Notes: a model not told the origin generated them from the letters alone. Positions 31,078 through 41,590 are shown, numbered from the stretch's first letter. The stretch is DNA of 64,000 bases from Gammaproteobacteria bacterium (GCA_012960305.1 DUBM01000014.1:1-64000), one strand, 5' to 3'. Numbers and translations: made by a program.

Positions 31078-32217
31078 TTATTTTTTATGGGTTTTCATCA
31101 ATTTAATAAAGTGGTTAAACAATGGTGCCACATCATGAGGACCCGGACTGGCCTCGGGATGCCCCTGAAATCCAAATGCTGGTTTATCTGTACGCTCAAT
31201 TCCTTGCAATGAACCATCGAATAGTGATTTATGCGTGGCCGCTACATTGTCAGGGAGACTATCCGCATCCACGGCAAAACCATGATTCTGACTGGTGATC
31301 AATACGGTACTGTCTTTTAAGTCCTGAACGGGATGATTGGCACCGTGATGGCCCAAGCGCATCTTGACAGTCTTGGCTCCGCAGGCTAAAGCCAGCAACT
31401 GGCAACCGAGGCAAATACCAAACACTGGAATACTTTCTTGTAAAATTTCTTCTATCGCTGCTATGGCATAATCACAAGGTTCTGGATCCCCAGGGCCATT
31501 AGAGAGAAATATGCCATCGGGATTCATTGCTAAAACTTCAACGGCAGGAGTTTGCGCTGGGACCACCGTGACATGACATCCACGAGCTACCAGCATGCGC
31601 AAAATGTTGCGCTTTACGCCAAAATCATAGGCAACAACCTTATATTCGAACTCGCTATGCAGTTGGTATCCTTTGGCAATATCCCAGACTCCTTCTTTCC
31701 ACGTATAAGAGTCTGTCACACTGACTTCTTTTGCCAGGTCCATGCCCTCCAACCCAGGGAACTTCTTCGCCATGGCGATGGCTTCAACATCACCATCTGA
31801 TTCAAGGGCGGCACCAGAAAGTATGCAGCCGTTAAGTGGTCCTTTATCTCGCAACAAACGAGTAAGACTGCGGGTATCGATTTCGGCGATAGCTACAACA
31901 TTTTGTTCTTTCAGAAATTCATCGAGAGATTGTTGGTTTCGCCAACTACTGGCAATAAGTGGCAAGTCTCGAATAATTAGCCCTGAAGCCCACACCCTAT
32001 CAGACTCATTATCTTCCTCATTAGTCCCGGTATTACCGATGTGAGGATAGGTGAGAGTAATTATTTGCTGTGCATAAGAGGGGTCAGTCAGAATCTCCTG
32101 ATATCCAGTCATAGAAGTATTGAAAACCACTTCACCCGGGGAGCAACCTTCTGCCCCTATCGCAGTGCCATGAAAAATACTCCCATCTTCCAACGCCAGT
32201 ACAGCAGAACTAGCCAC
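31078..32217 (-). CDS. carA: Carbamoyl-phosphate synthase small subunit
   Basis: A 379-residue glutaminase subunit that feeds ammonia to CarB. The N-terminal domain begins [13 protein letters not shown], and the class I amidotransferase domain has the nucleophile in [15 protein letters not shown] and the HPEASPGP His-Glu pair. I place the start at the GTG at 32217 because AGGAG lies 5 bases upstream; another GTG at 32223 touches the ribosome site and is less likely. Upstream are a promoter, a small leader ORF and a terminator-like hairpin that could attenuate transcription. Confidence 0.97.
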   Translation of the reverse strand: MASSAVLALEDGSIFHGTAIGAEGCSPGEVVFNTSMTGYQEILTDPSYAQQIITLTYPHIGNTGTNEEDNESDRVWASGLIIRDLPLIASSWRNQQSLDEFLKEQNVVAIAEIDTRSLTRLLRDKGPLNGCILSGAALESDGDVEAIAMAKKFPGLEGMDLAKEVSVTDSYTWKEGVWDIAKGYQLHSEFEYKVVAYDFGVKRNILRMLVARGCHVTVVPAQTPAVEVLAMNPDGIFLSNGPGDPEPCDYAIAAIEEILQESIPVFGICLGCQLLALACGAKTVKMRLGHHGANHPVQDLKDSTVLITSQNHGFAVDADSLPDNVAATHKSLFDGSLQGIERTDKPAFGFQGHPEASPGPHDVAPLFNHFIKLMKTHKK

Positions 32218-32251
32218 AGTCACTCCTATTCTTAATAAAAACTACGCACAA

Positions 32252-32288
32252 AAAAAGCGGAATGAAGAATTTCTTCACTCCGCTTTTT
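32252..32288 (-). terminator. Terminator/attenuator hairpin before carA
   Basis: A 15-bp stem with a single mismatch (AAAAAGCGGA-TGAAG paired with CTTCA-TCCGCTTTTT, 5-base loop) is followed by more T on the minus strand. It begins about 115 bases after the dapB stop and ends about 35 bases before the carA start, so every transcript entering carA must pass it. Confidence 0.75.
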
Positions 32289-32319
32289 CTAAATTCGCAA
32301 AGGTTTCAGCATCCAACAT
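32275..32319 (-). CDS. Putative carA leader peptide (14 aa)
   Basis: An ATG at 32319 opens a 14-residue ORF (MLDAETFANLEKAE) whose stop codon lies inside the 5' arm of the terminator hairpin (bases 32273-32288). A ribosome reaching the stop would cover that arm and block hairpin formation, the layout of pyrBI-type attenuators. No clear ribosome site precedes it, and the predicted RNA start is only a few bases upstream, so translation would be near-leaderless. Real only if expression data agree. Confidence 0.35.
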   Translation of the reverse strand: MLDAETFANLEKAE

Positions 32320-32332
32320 ACTGAGCAAGTAT

Positions 32333-32360
32333 GTTATAAAAAACACAGTGCTCTTGTCTA
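32333..32360 (-). promoter_or_regulatory. Candidate carA promoter
   Basis: On the minus strand TAGACA (-35, about 32360-32355) and TATAAC (-10, 32338-32333) are 16 bases apart, between dapB and the attenuator. A 7-bp hairpin (AACATAC / GTATGTT, 32315-32335) overlaps the predicted start. Confidence 0.45.
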
Positions 32361-32404
32361 TGTGAACATTCCAGATTCAACAAAATAATGATAACTTTTG
32401 ATGA

Positions 32405-33313
<909 letters not shown>

Positions 33314-33331
33314 CTACTAATCGCAGTGCTG

Positions 33332-35128
33332 TCAGAACTGATCTGCGGTCATCGCCATTAAGGTCTCAGCCCCTGCTTCAATCTCCAATCTAAGCCCATT
33401 GATTTGGGGCAATAATCTACTCAGAAAGAACTCGCCGGTTTTTATCAAACCCTCAAGATAAGATGTGTCTGCATTCGGTTCTGCAGACGCGGCAAGAGCC
33501 GCAGCTAAAATTCTCTGCCACATGAAACAATAAAGCGTATTTCCAACAAGTTCCATGTAGGCATAAGACGCAGCTCCAACCTCATCTGGATTATCAGCAG
33601 CACTGGCAATTACATGTTGTGTTGTCTCTGCCAGAGTTTGTCTGCAAACGGCAAAGCTCTGCAAATAACCAAGCATCCCATCGTTGTCCGATTGAGTTTC
33701 AACAAACGCATCCATTTCGGTAAATAAAAGCTCCAGTAACTCTCCTTTACCGTGGACAGTTTTTCGTCCCATAAGATCAAGAGCCTGAATACCATTAGCA
33801 CCTTCGTAGATCTGGGCGATTCGCGCATCCCGCACATTTTGTTCCAGCCCCCATTCGGCGATATAGCCGTGGCCACCAAGAACCTGTTGGCCAAGGACGC
33901 AGGATTCAAAACCTCGATCTGTACAGTAGGCTTTTTGTACCGGCACCAGCAGTGAAACCAGCTTCTGGGCATGAACTCTTGCTGACTCATCAGGATGAAA
34001 ACGAGAAACATCAAGTTTACTCGCGGCATAGAGGGAGAGCGCTCTCCCAGCAAAAATATTTGAGCGCATCGTTAACAACATTCGCCGTACATCAGCGTGA
34101 ACCAAAATTGGATCAGCGGCTTTGTCTGCCTGCGCTGTTCCACTGGGAGCACGGCCTTGAATTCTCTCTTTAGCGTAGCCGGCGGCAACTTGATAACTAC
34201 TCTCCGCCAGACCATTGCCCTGCAATCCCATTGAGAGTCTCTCGTAGTTCATCATAGTAAACATGTTTGAGAGACCATTGTTTAGCTCACCAACCAAGAA
34301 ACCCTTCGAATTCTCGAAGTTGAGCACACAGGTTGCAGAAGCTCGAATGCCCATTTTGTGCTCGAGCGAACCACAGCTCACGTTGTTCGCTTCTGTGCTT
34401 ACATTCCCATTCTCATCAAGTAATAGCTTCGGTACCAAGAACAGGGAAATTCCTCGAGGACCAGGTGGCGCATCCGGCAATCTTGCCAGCACTAAATGGA
34501 TTATATTATCAGTTAAATCATGCTCGCCTGCTGTGATAAATATTTTTGTACCACTAATCTGGTAATTTCCATCCGCAGTTGGAATCGCTCGGGTATTGAT
34601 CATTCCCAGATCGGTTCCGGCATGGGGTTCGGTAAGGCACATCGTCCCTGACCAAACTCCCTCATACATCCTTGGCAGATAACGCTGCTTCAAATCTTCG
34701 CTTGCATGGTGACTCAAGGTTAGCGTGGCACCAGTGGTGAGGATTGTGTACAGGGCAAAAGAAGAATTTGCGCCAAAAAACATTTCTTCGATAATAGCGG
34801 ACAGAACTTTCGGCATACCCTGACCGCCGTATTCAGTATCTCCAGTGAGGCTGGACCAACCACCTCCCACATACGCTGTATAGGCCTCTTTGAATCCATC
34901 AGGGGTGGTGACTATGCCATTCTCCAGCTTACAACCTTGCTGGTCCCCGGACTGATTGATCGGCGCCAGAAGTTCGCCGGCAATCTTACCGGCTTCTTCG
35001 ATAATGGCATTAATAAGGTCGTCGGTGACTTCTTCCGTATCCGGCATTGATAAAAACAGCTGTTCCGCATGCAAAACATTATGCAGAAGAAACTGCATAT
35101 CCTTGATAGGCGCACTATAGCCTGTCAT
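33332..35128 (-). CDS. Acyl-CoA dehydrogenase, 600-residue FadE/DmdC-type
   Basis: A 598-residue flavoprotein with the longer acyl-CoA dehydrogenase layout: N-terminal helical cap (about 1-150), FAD-binding middle domain with MCLTEPHAGTDLG and the ITAGEHDL loop, C-terminal helical domain with the catalytic Glu in QIYEGANGIQALDL (about residue 440), and an extra C-terminal helical domain. This size class includes beta-oxidation enzymes and the 3-methylmercaptopropionyl-CoA dehydrogenase DmdC of DMSP breakdown; sequence alone does not separate them. It lies between dapB and a long non-coding stretch, without other beta-oxidation genes beside it, so the substrate is unknown. Confidence 0.88.
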   Translation of the reverse strand: MTGYSAPIKDMQFLLHNVLHAEQLFLSMPDTEEVTDDLINAIIEEAGKIAGELLAPINQSGDQQGCKLENGIVTTPDGFKEAYTAYVGGGWSSLTGDTEYGGQGMPKVLSAIIEEMFFGANSSFALYTILTTGATLTLSHHASEDLKQRYLPRMYEGVWSGTMCLTEPHAGTDLGMINTRAIPTADGNYQISGTKIFITAGEHDLTDNIIHLVLARLPDAPPGPRGISLFLVPKLLLDENGNVSTEANNVSCGSLEHKMGIRASATCVLNFENSKGFLVGELNNGLSNMFTMMNYERLSMGLQGNGLAESSYQVAAGYAKERIQGRAPSGTAQADKAADPILVHADVRRMLLTMRSNIFAGRALSLYAASKLDVSRFHPDESARVHAQKLVSLLVPVQKAYCTDRGFESCVLGQQVLGGHGYIAEWGLEQNVRDARIAQIYEGANGIQALDLMGRKTVHGKGELLELLFTEMDAFVETQSDNDGMLGYLQSFAVCRQTLAETTQHVIASAADNPDEVGAASYAYMELVGNTLYCFMWQRILAAALAASAEPNADTSYLEGLIKTGEFFLSRLLPQINGLRLEIEAGAETLMAMTADQF

Positions 35129-35616
35129 CTGAATTCCCCAAAAAACATCTTTTCCAAAAAAGGCGCAATTATAAGTGAAGCAAATTCCAACGGGTACTCT
35201 ATATCGCTCATTTTCTGAGCTTAATTTCTTGAAATTACTATGCTGCTTAACTCAACCATTGTGAGAGAGAAGTTGCCATCAATTGAAAGAACTGTGAATC
35301 TACTCCCAACTCATTTGCTAACTTAAGACAGCGAATACTGTAACTTCTCCCCCACTACTTTTGTGATTTGTCAAAAGGCAGTGATGGAGCGATACAGTCT
35401 TTGCACAGAGTGCAAAGTCCATCGCGCTAATCGATTATGTTGCCACTAAAACGTTCACAGTGACCGCAATTACCAAACTACTCAGAGGCCAGAGAATTAA
35501 AAAGATTGTTGTTCGGAATCTGACTCGAGAAAAGTGAAAATATTAGGCCAGAATGGCTGCTCAAGAATTGTGACCGGGCACACAACAGAAATCGTTTCGC
35601 AGATTATAATGACAAT

Positions 35617-35706
35617 CATATACTAAGCTTATGTACATAGGATTCTCCTCAAACCACGCTTATTTTTAGAGCAGAACTTTAACCTCGAAATTTCGGGGAT
35701 TTTTTA
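35617..35706 (+). ncRNA. Candidate small RNA
   Basis: A plus-strand TATAAT (35605-35610) is followed about 75 bases later by an intrinsic terminator at 35683-35706, with no plus-strand gene anywhere near. The interval would make a roughly 90-base RNA with a CU-rich unpaired segment ATTCTCCTCAAACC (35642-35655) that is complementary to Shine-Dalgarno sequences, as in Hfq-type small RNAs. No good -35 box is present, so this is a proposal only. Confidence 0.3.
35683..35706 (+). terminator. Orphan rightward intrinsic terminator
   Basis: CCTCGA-AATT-TCGGGG type hairpin (6 bp, one G-T pair) followed by ATTTTTTT on the plus strand. The minus strand has no T-run after the hairpin. The closest upstream plus-strand gene is more than 8 kb away, so it does not serve a known protein gene. 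Confidence 0.5.
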
Positions 35707-35820
35707 CCTGCAATATTTTCCAAAGAAAAGGCACACAATAAAAGACATAAAGGAATTAGCTGTGGAGCTAAGAACGAAGGAAAGGCGGATCTGATTTCGT
35801 GCACAGAGTTTTAAGGTTTA

Positions 35821-36765
35821 TTAGAATTGATACTTAATTGAGCCGTAGGCTACTCGCCCATTTTGATCGAGTATACGAGCAGAGGAATTTAGAATTTGTG
35901 CTGTCTTTTCATCAAAGATATTGCGAATGCCAAATGAGATGATGGCTCGGTCTTTTGATCCAGTTTCAACAGTATAGCCGTACTGTAAGTCAAAAGTTGT
36001 AATGTTATCAACCAGATCATTGATCTCGTCCAGGTTCAATTCACTAATATCTTTGAAGGAATCAATATAGTTGGTAATTGCACTGGCCGTATGATTACCG
36101 AACTGCCATGAAAGCATGAGACTACTTTGCAATTCAGGGCTAATCATTCTCTCGTTGATGGAATTAATCTCAGAGCTGGAAAGTTCGAGCAGACCGCCGC
36201 TATTTTCGAAATGCTGAACGTAGGTGGCTTTGGTGCTAAGGGTGAATTGACCAAATCGGTTGGTATCCCAAACGTAGGAAGCACCCAGATCAAAGCCCTT
36301 GGATTCCAGATTGGTTCCAATAAGAGGGTTACCTATATTGAATTCATTAATCGCTGAATCTTCGATGTACAACTTCGGCAACGAACTCTGCCAATCCATT
36401 CCCTGTGTATTAGAAACAGCTTGAGCGGGTGTTTCTTCTATTTGTAAACCCCAAGCATCGGCGGTGATATTCAAACCTGTGATCGGCCTAATCTCAACGC
36501 CAAGATTGTAGCTTAGTGCATCCTCAATTAGAGAACCCTGAAAATCTTTTGATTCAACATTCCGCTCCATAGTGAACAATGGCGTAATGGCGCTGAATAA
36601 AGAAGTTGGTGCTATTCGAAAACTGGCAAAACTATCATTAGAACTATCCATCTCAGAACTGCTTTCAGCAACACCATCAACCTGGCTTTGCGCCTGCAGA
36701 ACTGGGCCTTGCAGACCAACTCCGATAAACAACGCTAGGGCTAATTGTGAACGCTTGAAATTCAT
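35821..36765 (-). CDS. Miniature TonB-receptor-like outer-membrane barrel
   Basis: A 314-residue protein with a signal peptide (to about AQA at 25) that passes, after a short Ser-rich linker, straight into sequence typical of the last third of a TonB-dependent receptor: NLGVEIRPITGLNITADAWG, the SKGFDLGASYVW strand, a gap-filling LNATY-like strand, HTASAITNYIDSF, and the near-terminal FGIRNIFDEKTAQ. It ends in ...IKYQF, with the aromatic last residue used for barrel assembly. There is no TonB box, no plug domain and no first half of the barrel. It could be a remnant that kept a secretion signal or a true small barrel of about 10-12 strands. No in-frame stop or frameshift remnant is seen upstream. 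Confidence 0.65.
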   Translation of the reverse strand: MNFKRSQLALALFIGVGLQGPVLQAQSQVDGVAESSSEMDSSNDSFASFRIAPTSLFSAITPLFTMERNVESKDFQGSLIEDALSYNLGVEIRPITGLNITADAWGLQIEETPAQAVSNTQGMDWQSSLPKLYIEDSAINEFNIGNPLIGTNLESKGFDLGASYVWDTNRFGQFTLSTKATYVQHFENSGGLLELSSSEINSINERMISPELQSSLMLSWQFGNHTASAITNYIDSFKDISELNLDEINDLVDNITTFDLQYGYTVETGSKDRAIISFGIRNIFDEKTAQILNSSARILDQNGRVAYGSIKYQF

Positions 36766-37008
36766 TATTCTGGCTCTATCTTGTTCTAAATTATGAGAAT
36801 GAGCGGAAGCTCCACATAACTACCAATATTTAACTCAATGATATTATCATCATAGCCGCTCAAGTTACATTCATTTGTTTGATTATTACGAAGCAATAAA
36901 CGAGCATGGGAACCCCGTAAACAGAAGCTTTTAACCTACAAGGACTTATAGATTCAGCAATCAGTAGCTAAGTAGGTCGAACTGTTCTCGGAGCGAGAGA
37001 CACCATTC

Positions 37009-37533
37009 TTAAATATTTTGTAGCAGTGCTAGTAGCTCTAACACTGTCACTGACTGGAGCGGGATTATCAGATTGGGCGCAAGCTCAGCCAGAGGTGCAA
37101 GGACGAACTCGCGCTGAAATGCCCGTGGGTGGGGTAATTCAAGGGTTTCAGTCTGCCGCGTGCAATTGCCAAAACAGATTAAGTCCAAATCGAGTTCCCG
37201 CGGTGCATTTGCTCGTGAGTTTTGGGTTCGACCAAATTCCGCCTCGATCTTCTTCAACTCGACCAACAACCCTTCTGGAGAAAGCCCTGCTAACGAAGTA
37301 AAAATGCACACTGCATTGAAAAAATCTGCTGATTCTGGAGGGCAATCCACCGGCGCGGTTCGCCAGATGCTGGATGCAATTAGATCGCTAACACTGAATT
37401 GAGCCAAGCGCTGAATAGCTAGCTCGATGGTCTGTTCCGGCGATCCGAGACGTGTATCGAGGTTGGAGCCGAGGCCAACAATTACGGTTGGGCTTGTCTC
37501 ACTCCCCAGAGTGATATTGCGCAGAGAACTCAT
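37009..37533 (-). CDS. folK: 2-amino-4-hydroxy-6-hydroxymethyldihydropteridine diphosphokinase
   Basis: A 174-residue HPPK enzyme that transfers diphosphate from ATP to hydroxymethyl-dihydropterin, one step before FolP. Motifs: [33 protein letters not shown] and the signature [12 protein letters not shown] choose ATG 37533 because GGAGG lies 6 bases upstream; both lie inside the end of hemE, so the genes overlap by 35 bases and are translationally coupled. folK is more often found beside pcnB or panB, so this place is unusual. Confidence 0.93.
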   Translation of the reverse strand: MSSLRNITLGSETSPTVIVGLGSNLDTRLGSPEQTIELAIQRLAQFSVSDLIASSIWRTAPVDCPPESADFFNAVCIFTSLAGLSPEGLLVELKKIEAEFGRTQNSRANAPRELDLDLICFGNCTRQTETLELPHPRAFQREFVLAPLAELAPNLIIPLQSVTVLELLALLQNI

Positions 37534-38566
37534 GAACAGCCTCCACAAAAACTGCGACGTTATCAGGGTCTACCTCTGGGGTTATGCCATGACCAAGGTT
37601 AAATACATGTCCTGCACCCGGACCGTAGCTTTTTAAAATTTGCTTCACTTCGCGGCGAATTGCGTCAGGCGATGTATACAACAGCGTCGGATCCATATTT
37701 CCCTGCAACGCCGCGCGGCTGCCAATTCGTTCTCTCGCAATACCTATCTCAGTAGTCCAGTCGAGACCGACGGCACTACAATTTGTATCGACGATGCTTT
37801 CTAGCCATTGACCGCCATTTTTAGTAAACAAAATCACCGGAACTTTTCTGCCTTCATTTTCCGGAATCAGGTTCTCTACGATAGACTTCATGTAATTAAG
37901 CGAGTTAGCCTGATAACTCTGCGTTGTCAGTATTCCTCCCCAGGTATCAAAGATCTGTATAGCCTGAGCACCGGCTTGAATCTGTGCATTAAGATAGTCC
38001 GTTACCGCCCGAGCCAATTTACTCAAAAGCTCATGCATGGCTTCAGGATTATCATACATGAACTTTTTAGCCAATCGAAAATCCTTACTGCCGCCTCCTT
38101 CGATCATATAGGTTGCCAGAGTCCAAGGACTGCCGGAGAATCCTATTAAGGGCACTTGGCCATTCAATTCGCGCCGGATTAGCGAGACCGCATCGGTAAC
38201 ATAGCTAAGCTCACTAGCTATATCAACATCTGGTAAATTTTCTACGTCCTCAGCGGTACGTATGACTTTACGAAATTTAGGTCCTTCTCCCTCAACAAAA
38301 TAAAGACCCTGGCCCATAGCGTCGGGAATAGTAAGGATATCGGAAAACAGAATAGCTGCATCGAAAGGGTAACGACGCAGTGGTTGCAGTGTCACCTCAC
38401 AGGCTAACTCAGGATTCTGGCAAAGACTTAGGAAATCGCCAGCCTGTTTTCGGATTGCACGATATTCCGGAAGGTAACGGCCAGCCTGTCGCATCATCCA
38501 AACAGGCGTCACATCCACTTCTACTCGAAGTAATGCTTTTAGAAACCGATCATTCTTGAGAACCAC
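37499..38566 (-). CDS. hemE: Uroporphyrinogen decarboxylase
   Basis: A 355-residue cytoplasmic enzyme of heme synthesis that removes four carboxyl groups from uroporphyrinogen III. Signatures [16 protein letters not shown], the catalytic Asp segment [16 protein letters not shown] and [22 protein letters not shown] are complete. In Pseudomonas relatives gltBD lie between hemE and damX; here only 301 bases separate them. Confidence 0.98.
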   Translation of the reverse strand: MVLKNDRFLKALLRVEVDVTPVWMMRQAGRYLPEYRAIRKQAGDFLSLCQNPELACEVTLQPLRRYPFDAAILFSDILTIPDAMGQGLYFVEGEGPKFRKVIRTAEDVENLPDVDIASELSYVTDAVSLIRRELNGQVPLIGFSGSPWTLATYMIEGGGSKDFRLAKKFMYDNPEAMHELLSKLARAVTDYLNAQIQAGAQAIQIFDTWGGILTTQSYQANSLNYMKSIVENLIPENEGRKVPVILFTKNGGQWLESIVDTNCSAVGLDWTTEIGIARERIGSRAALQGNMDPTLLYTSPDAIRREVKQILKSYGPGAGHVFNLGHGITPEVDPDNVAVFVEAVHEFSAQYHSGE

Positions 38567-38867
38567 TTAGTTTTCCTTTTATTCATTGTTTCAAAAACAT
38601 TGTCTGAAACTCGTTACTTGCGGAACTTAATTTAAGTTTTTGGCATTCAAATTCAATTATAAATATGACTCAAGCGACACTTGGAGCCAGAATTAATAGA
38701 GCATAGAAAAAGGGGGACAATTTTACACGAGGTCTCTTATTTCACAATCAACTGTTCCATTCGAGTCAATTCAGCAAGCCACTCCAATTCCCAAAACTTA
38801 AGAGCAAGCATGCATAAGTGATTTAGAAGGGGCCCAGATTGACTGGAGTAATAAAGCTGGCAACGGT
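38567..38867. other. Intergenic between damX and hemE
   Basis: About 300 bases that must hold the hemE promoter. No remnant of gltB or gltD is visible. A same-strand frame of about 98 codons at 38737-39033 overlaps the damX 3' end and has arginine-rich composition, so I treat it as chance. Confidence 0.4.
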
Positions 38868-40451
38868 CTAGTTTCGAGCGCTTAGCTGAGTCGCCCGTTG
38901 ACGAATTTCTTCTTGAATACCTGACAGAGACCGAACCCAAGGGTTGCGTTCTTGCAGGCTCGCCGGCAGCTGATCGATCGCGGCACTCGCAGTATCTCGC
39001 GTATTGAAATTTCCAAATACCACGACGAACCACGGTTTATCCTGATAGCGAGTTTCAAAATATCCCTTTGTTCCCACGATCACTTCTTGGTCTAGGAAAT
39101 TTTGCACATTGGTTTCAGATCTGGAGCCGAGAACCTGAACTATGTAGTGACTGACTGGGTAATTAAGCAAAACTCTCTCAAAGCTCCCCAGCGTCGGTCC
39201 GTCGTTGGTTGCTGTTGAAACTGGAGCAGTTGCCAGACTTACGCTGCTAGCAATCTGAGTTGTCGATGACTGAGAAGTCTCTGCGACAATTTCTTCTACT
39301 AGCATTTGGACGTTTACATTCTCAGCTGGTAATGACTGTTGCTCAACTAGCTCTATACCAGAGTTTACGGCTAGCTCAGAAAAGCTCTCTGTCGCAGCTT
39401 GCCTTGTTGCAATTTCTGGCACTTCAGTTTCCAGCGCCCCAACTTCCAGTGAAGAAGACGCTGAAAGTTGAGGGTCAGTCAATGGAGACTCTGCCACTAC
39501 AGCTACTTGTTGATCAGGTTCACCCCCAAATATTTCATAGCTGGCGACTGCTGACTCTACCTGAATAGGGCTTTCCCAAAACATTAGACAACCGAAAAGC
39601 AGAACCACCAAAGCTGCCGCTGCCGCCCAATAATGTAGGGGCGGAGAAGCAACTTTTTCGACGGCCGTTGGTTCGAGAACATGCTCATAGGCCATATTCG
39701 CCAAAGTATCAGTTATTAATGCATTGATGGTGCCCGGCATCCCATTGGAGTTATTTTGGATACTGCCAAGATCATCACCGTTAATTGGCATTCCACCCTT
39801 GTAGCCGGCTGTTGTTAATTTAAATACAATATACTCTGCAATTTCTTCAACACCAAAGCCATCGAGCTCCAACTCAAAAGCATTACTCTCATTACTTAGC
39901 AACAGAGTATTATGCAATAAATTCCCAAGTTGTGGTTCGCCTAAAAGCAAAGCGTGGATGCTAGATTCAGGGGCCGTCTGCAGAAGCAAAGAGATAACTT
40001 CCAAGACTTCGCTACTCAGCTCATGGGCATCATCGATGATAACTATTATGGTTCGTGCTTCGAGATCTAATTGAGTGGCAAGCTGACAAATTTCTCTTAG
40101 TGTGGATTCGTCATTAGCACAGACTGACGGATTGAGATCTAATTGAACGACCAACTGTTCTAGAAATTGGGCCTGATTCATGAACAGCGTGCCAGCTATG
40201 CGCACGCACACAGCCTCCTCAGAATAACTATTTTCGAGAGCTTGGGCTAGCGTAGTTTTACCAGAACCCAAGCAACCGGTTACGGAAACGATTGCGCTCC
40301 CATAAAGCGACAATTCGAGTAGTTGATCGAGAAGCTGTTGTCGATTTCCGCCAACGAAGAAATCTCGGCTTAAGGTGCCGGGCTCGAAGGGGTCGAAATT
40401 AAGGTTTAATTGGTTTAGATAAGCTTTCACGTTATCGGCAAAGATTTTCAC
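38868..40451 (-). CDS. damX: DamX-like AAA ATPase with SPOR domain
   Basis: A 527-residue inner-membrane protein of the division-site kind. Residues about 1-250 form an ExeA/GspA-type AAA domain with Walker A GCLGSGKTT (59-67) and Walker B IIVIIDDAHEL; a membrane segment lies near 271-291; a Ser/Ala-rich periplasmic linker follows; and a SPOR domain (about 435-515, HYIVQVLGSRSE and WFVVVFGNFNTRDTA) should bind denuded peptidoglycan at the septum. This AAA-TM-SPOR layout is the Pseudomonas form of DamX, longer than the E. coli one at the N-terminus. It overlaps the end of aroB by 20 bases. Confidence 0.9.
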   Translation of the reverse strand: MKIFADNVKAYLNQLNLNFDPFEPGTLSRDFFVGGNRQQLLDQLLELSLYGSAIVSVTGCLGSGKTTLAQALENSYSEEAVCVRIAGTLFMNQAQFLEQLVVQLDLNPSVCANDESTLREICQLATQLDLEARTIIVIIDDAHELSSEVLEVISLLLQTAPESSIHALLLGEPQLGNLLHNTLLLSNESNAFELELDGFGVEEIAEYIVFKLTTAGYKGGMPINGDDLGSIQNNSNGMPGTINALITDTLANMAYEHVLEPTAVEKVASPPLHYWAAAAALVVLLFGCLMFWESPIQVESAVASYEIFGGEPDQQVAVVAESPLTDPQLSASSSLEVGALETEVPEIATRQAATESFSELAVNSGIELVEQQSLPAENVNVQMLVEEIVAETSQSSTTQIASSVSLATAPVSTATNDGPTLGSFERVLLNYPVSHYIVQVLGSRSETNVQNFLDQEVIVGTKGYFETRYQDKPWFVVVFGNFNTRDTASAAIDQLPASLQERNPWVRSLSGIQEEIRQRATQLSARN

Positions 40452-41523
40452 CAGCGGTCAAAGTTTGTTCTAGCATCTGTCTCTCGATATCGCCTGCAAC
40501 TACAGCCTCTCCAATCGCCTTGTATAAAACGAAACGGGTCTTCCCAAGCTCGGCTTTTTTATCTGAAGACATGAGATCCAGATACTGCTCTATTTCTATA
40601 TCGGCAGGCGGCACAACTGACATACTAAAATTTTGCTCTAAAACAGCACGGATTTTTGCTGCATCGGTCTGCTCTATCCAACCTAGACGCATCGATAAAT
40701 CCGCAGCCATGACCATACCCATTGCTACAGTTTCGCCGTGTAGCCAGACCCCATAGCCACTGGCAGTCTCGATGGCGTGCCCAAAGGTGTGGCCGAGATT
40801 CAAGAGCGTTCGAATACCCGCTTCTTTCTCATCTACGGCAACTAGATTTGCTTTTGATTGGCAGCAGGTTGTGATCGCTTGAGCCAGAGTGCTACCTTCT
40901 AGCAGCAAGAGCTGACTGGCGTTCTCTGCAAGCCAAGTGAAGAAGCTGGCATCGTTAATTAGGCCATATTTAATCACCTCAGCTAGACCGGCCTTTATTT
41001 CTCGTTCCGGCAGAGTATCTAGAACTCTGGTATCTGCCAGCACACATAAAGGCTGATAAAACGCCCCGATCATATTCTTACCTAGGGGATGGTTAACTCC
41101 GGTCTTACCGCCGACAGAAGAGTCAACTTGAGCCAATAAGGTTGTAGGGATTTGTATAAAGCTTATGCCACGCTGAAAAGTGGCTGCGACAAAACCAGTA
41201 ATATCGCCTATTACGCCACCACCCAGCGCTATTAGTTTGGTCTGTCGATCAAATTTCCCTGCCATCAGCTGATCATAGATCACGGAAATGCTGGCCAGTG
41301 TTTTGTGAGATTCACCATCAGGCAAAATTATTTCAGAACATTCTCGAGGAGCGAGTAACGCTTTTACCCTTTCCAGATACAAAGGCGCCACGACATCATT
41401 AGTAATAATTACGATACGCCCCTGGCCAAGAAAAGGATCCAATAGCAAGGATTCCTCAAGTAGGCCATTGCCAATAAATATCGGGTAGCTACGTTCACCC
41501 AAATTGACGTTTACGATTTGCAT
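40432..41523 (-). CDS. aroB: 3-dehydroquinate synthase
   Basis: A 363-residue NAD- and zinc-dependent enzyme, the second step of the shikimate pathway. Motifs GGGVIGDITGFVAATFQRGI, the zinc site HTFGHAIETASGYG and HGETVAMGM are complete. I choose the ATG at 41523 (MQIVNVNLGERSYPI), the usual family start; an in-frame ATG at 41544 is also possible. The gene lies 67 bases after aroK and runs into damX. Confidence 0.97.
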   Translation of the reverse strand: MQIVNVNLGERSYPIFIGNGLLEESLLLDPFLGQGRIVIITNDVVAPLYLERVKALLAPRECSEIILPDGESHKTLASISVIYDQLMAGKFDRQTKLIALGGGVIGDITGFVAATFQRGISFIQIPTTLLAQVDSSVGGKTGVNHPLGKNMIGAFYQPLCVLADTRVLDTLPEREIKAGLAEVIKYGLINDASFFTWLAENASQLLLLEGSTLAQAITTCCQSKANLVAVDEKEAGIRTLLNLGHTFGHAIETASGYGVWLHGETVAMGMVMAADLSMRLGWIEQTDAAKIRAVLEQNFSMSVVPPADIEIEQYLDLMSSDKKAELGKTRFVLYKAIGEAVVAGDIERQMLEQTLTAGENLCR

Positions 41524-41590
41524 GAATTTTGACCCAACTGTCATCTAAGAAAAGTAAAAAGAATATTTAAAAAAATTGTACATGTGCTCA

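Larger units (their letters stand above)
35129..35820. other. Long non-coding stretch (690 bases)
   Basis: Between two leftward genes. I see no credible ORF on either strand. It holds a perfect inverted repeat CTTTGCAC / GTGCAAAG at 35399-35417 nested in a second pair GATGGA / TCCATC (35383-35423), a TATAAT box at 35605-35610 on the plus strand and a rightward terminator at 35683-35706. It must also hold the promoter of the acyl-CoA dehydrogenase. Confidence 0.5.

Noticed and set aside
38737-39033. Leftward 98-codon ORF overlapping the end of damX
   Set aside because: It is an alternative frame of the SPOR-coding region with Arg/Ser-rich chance composition.
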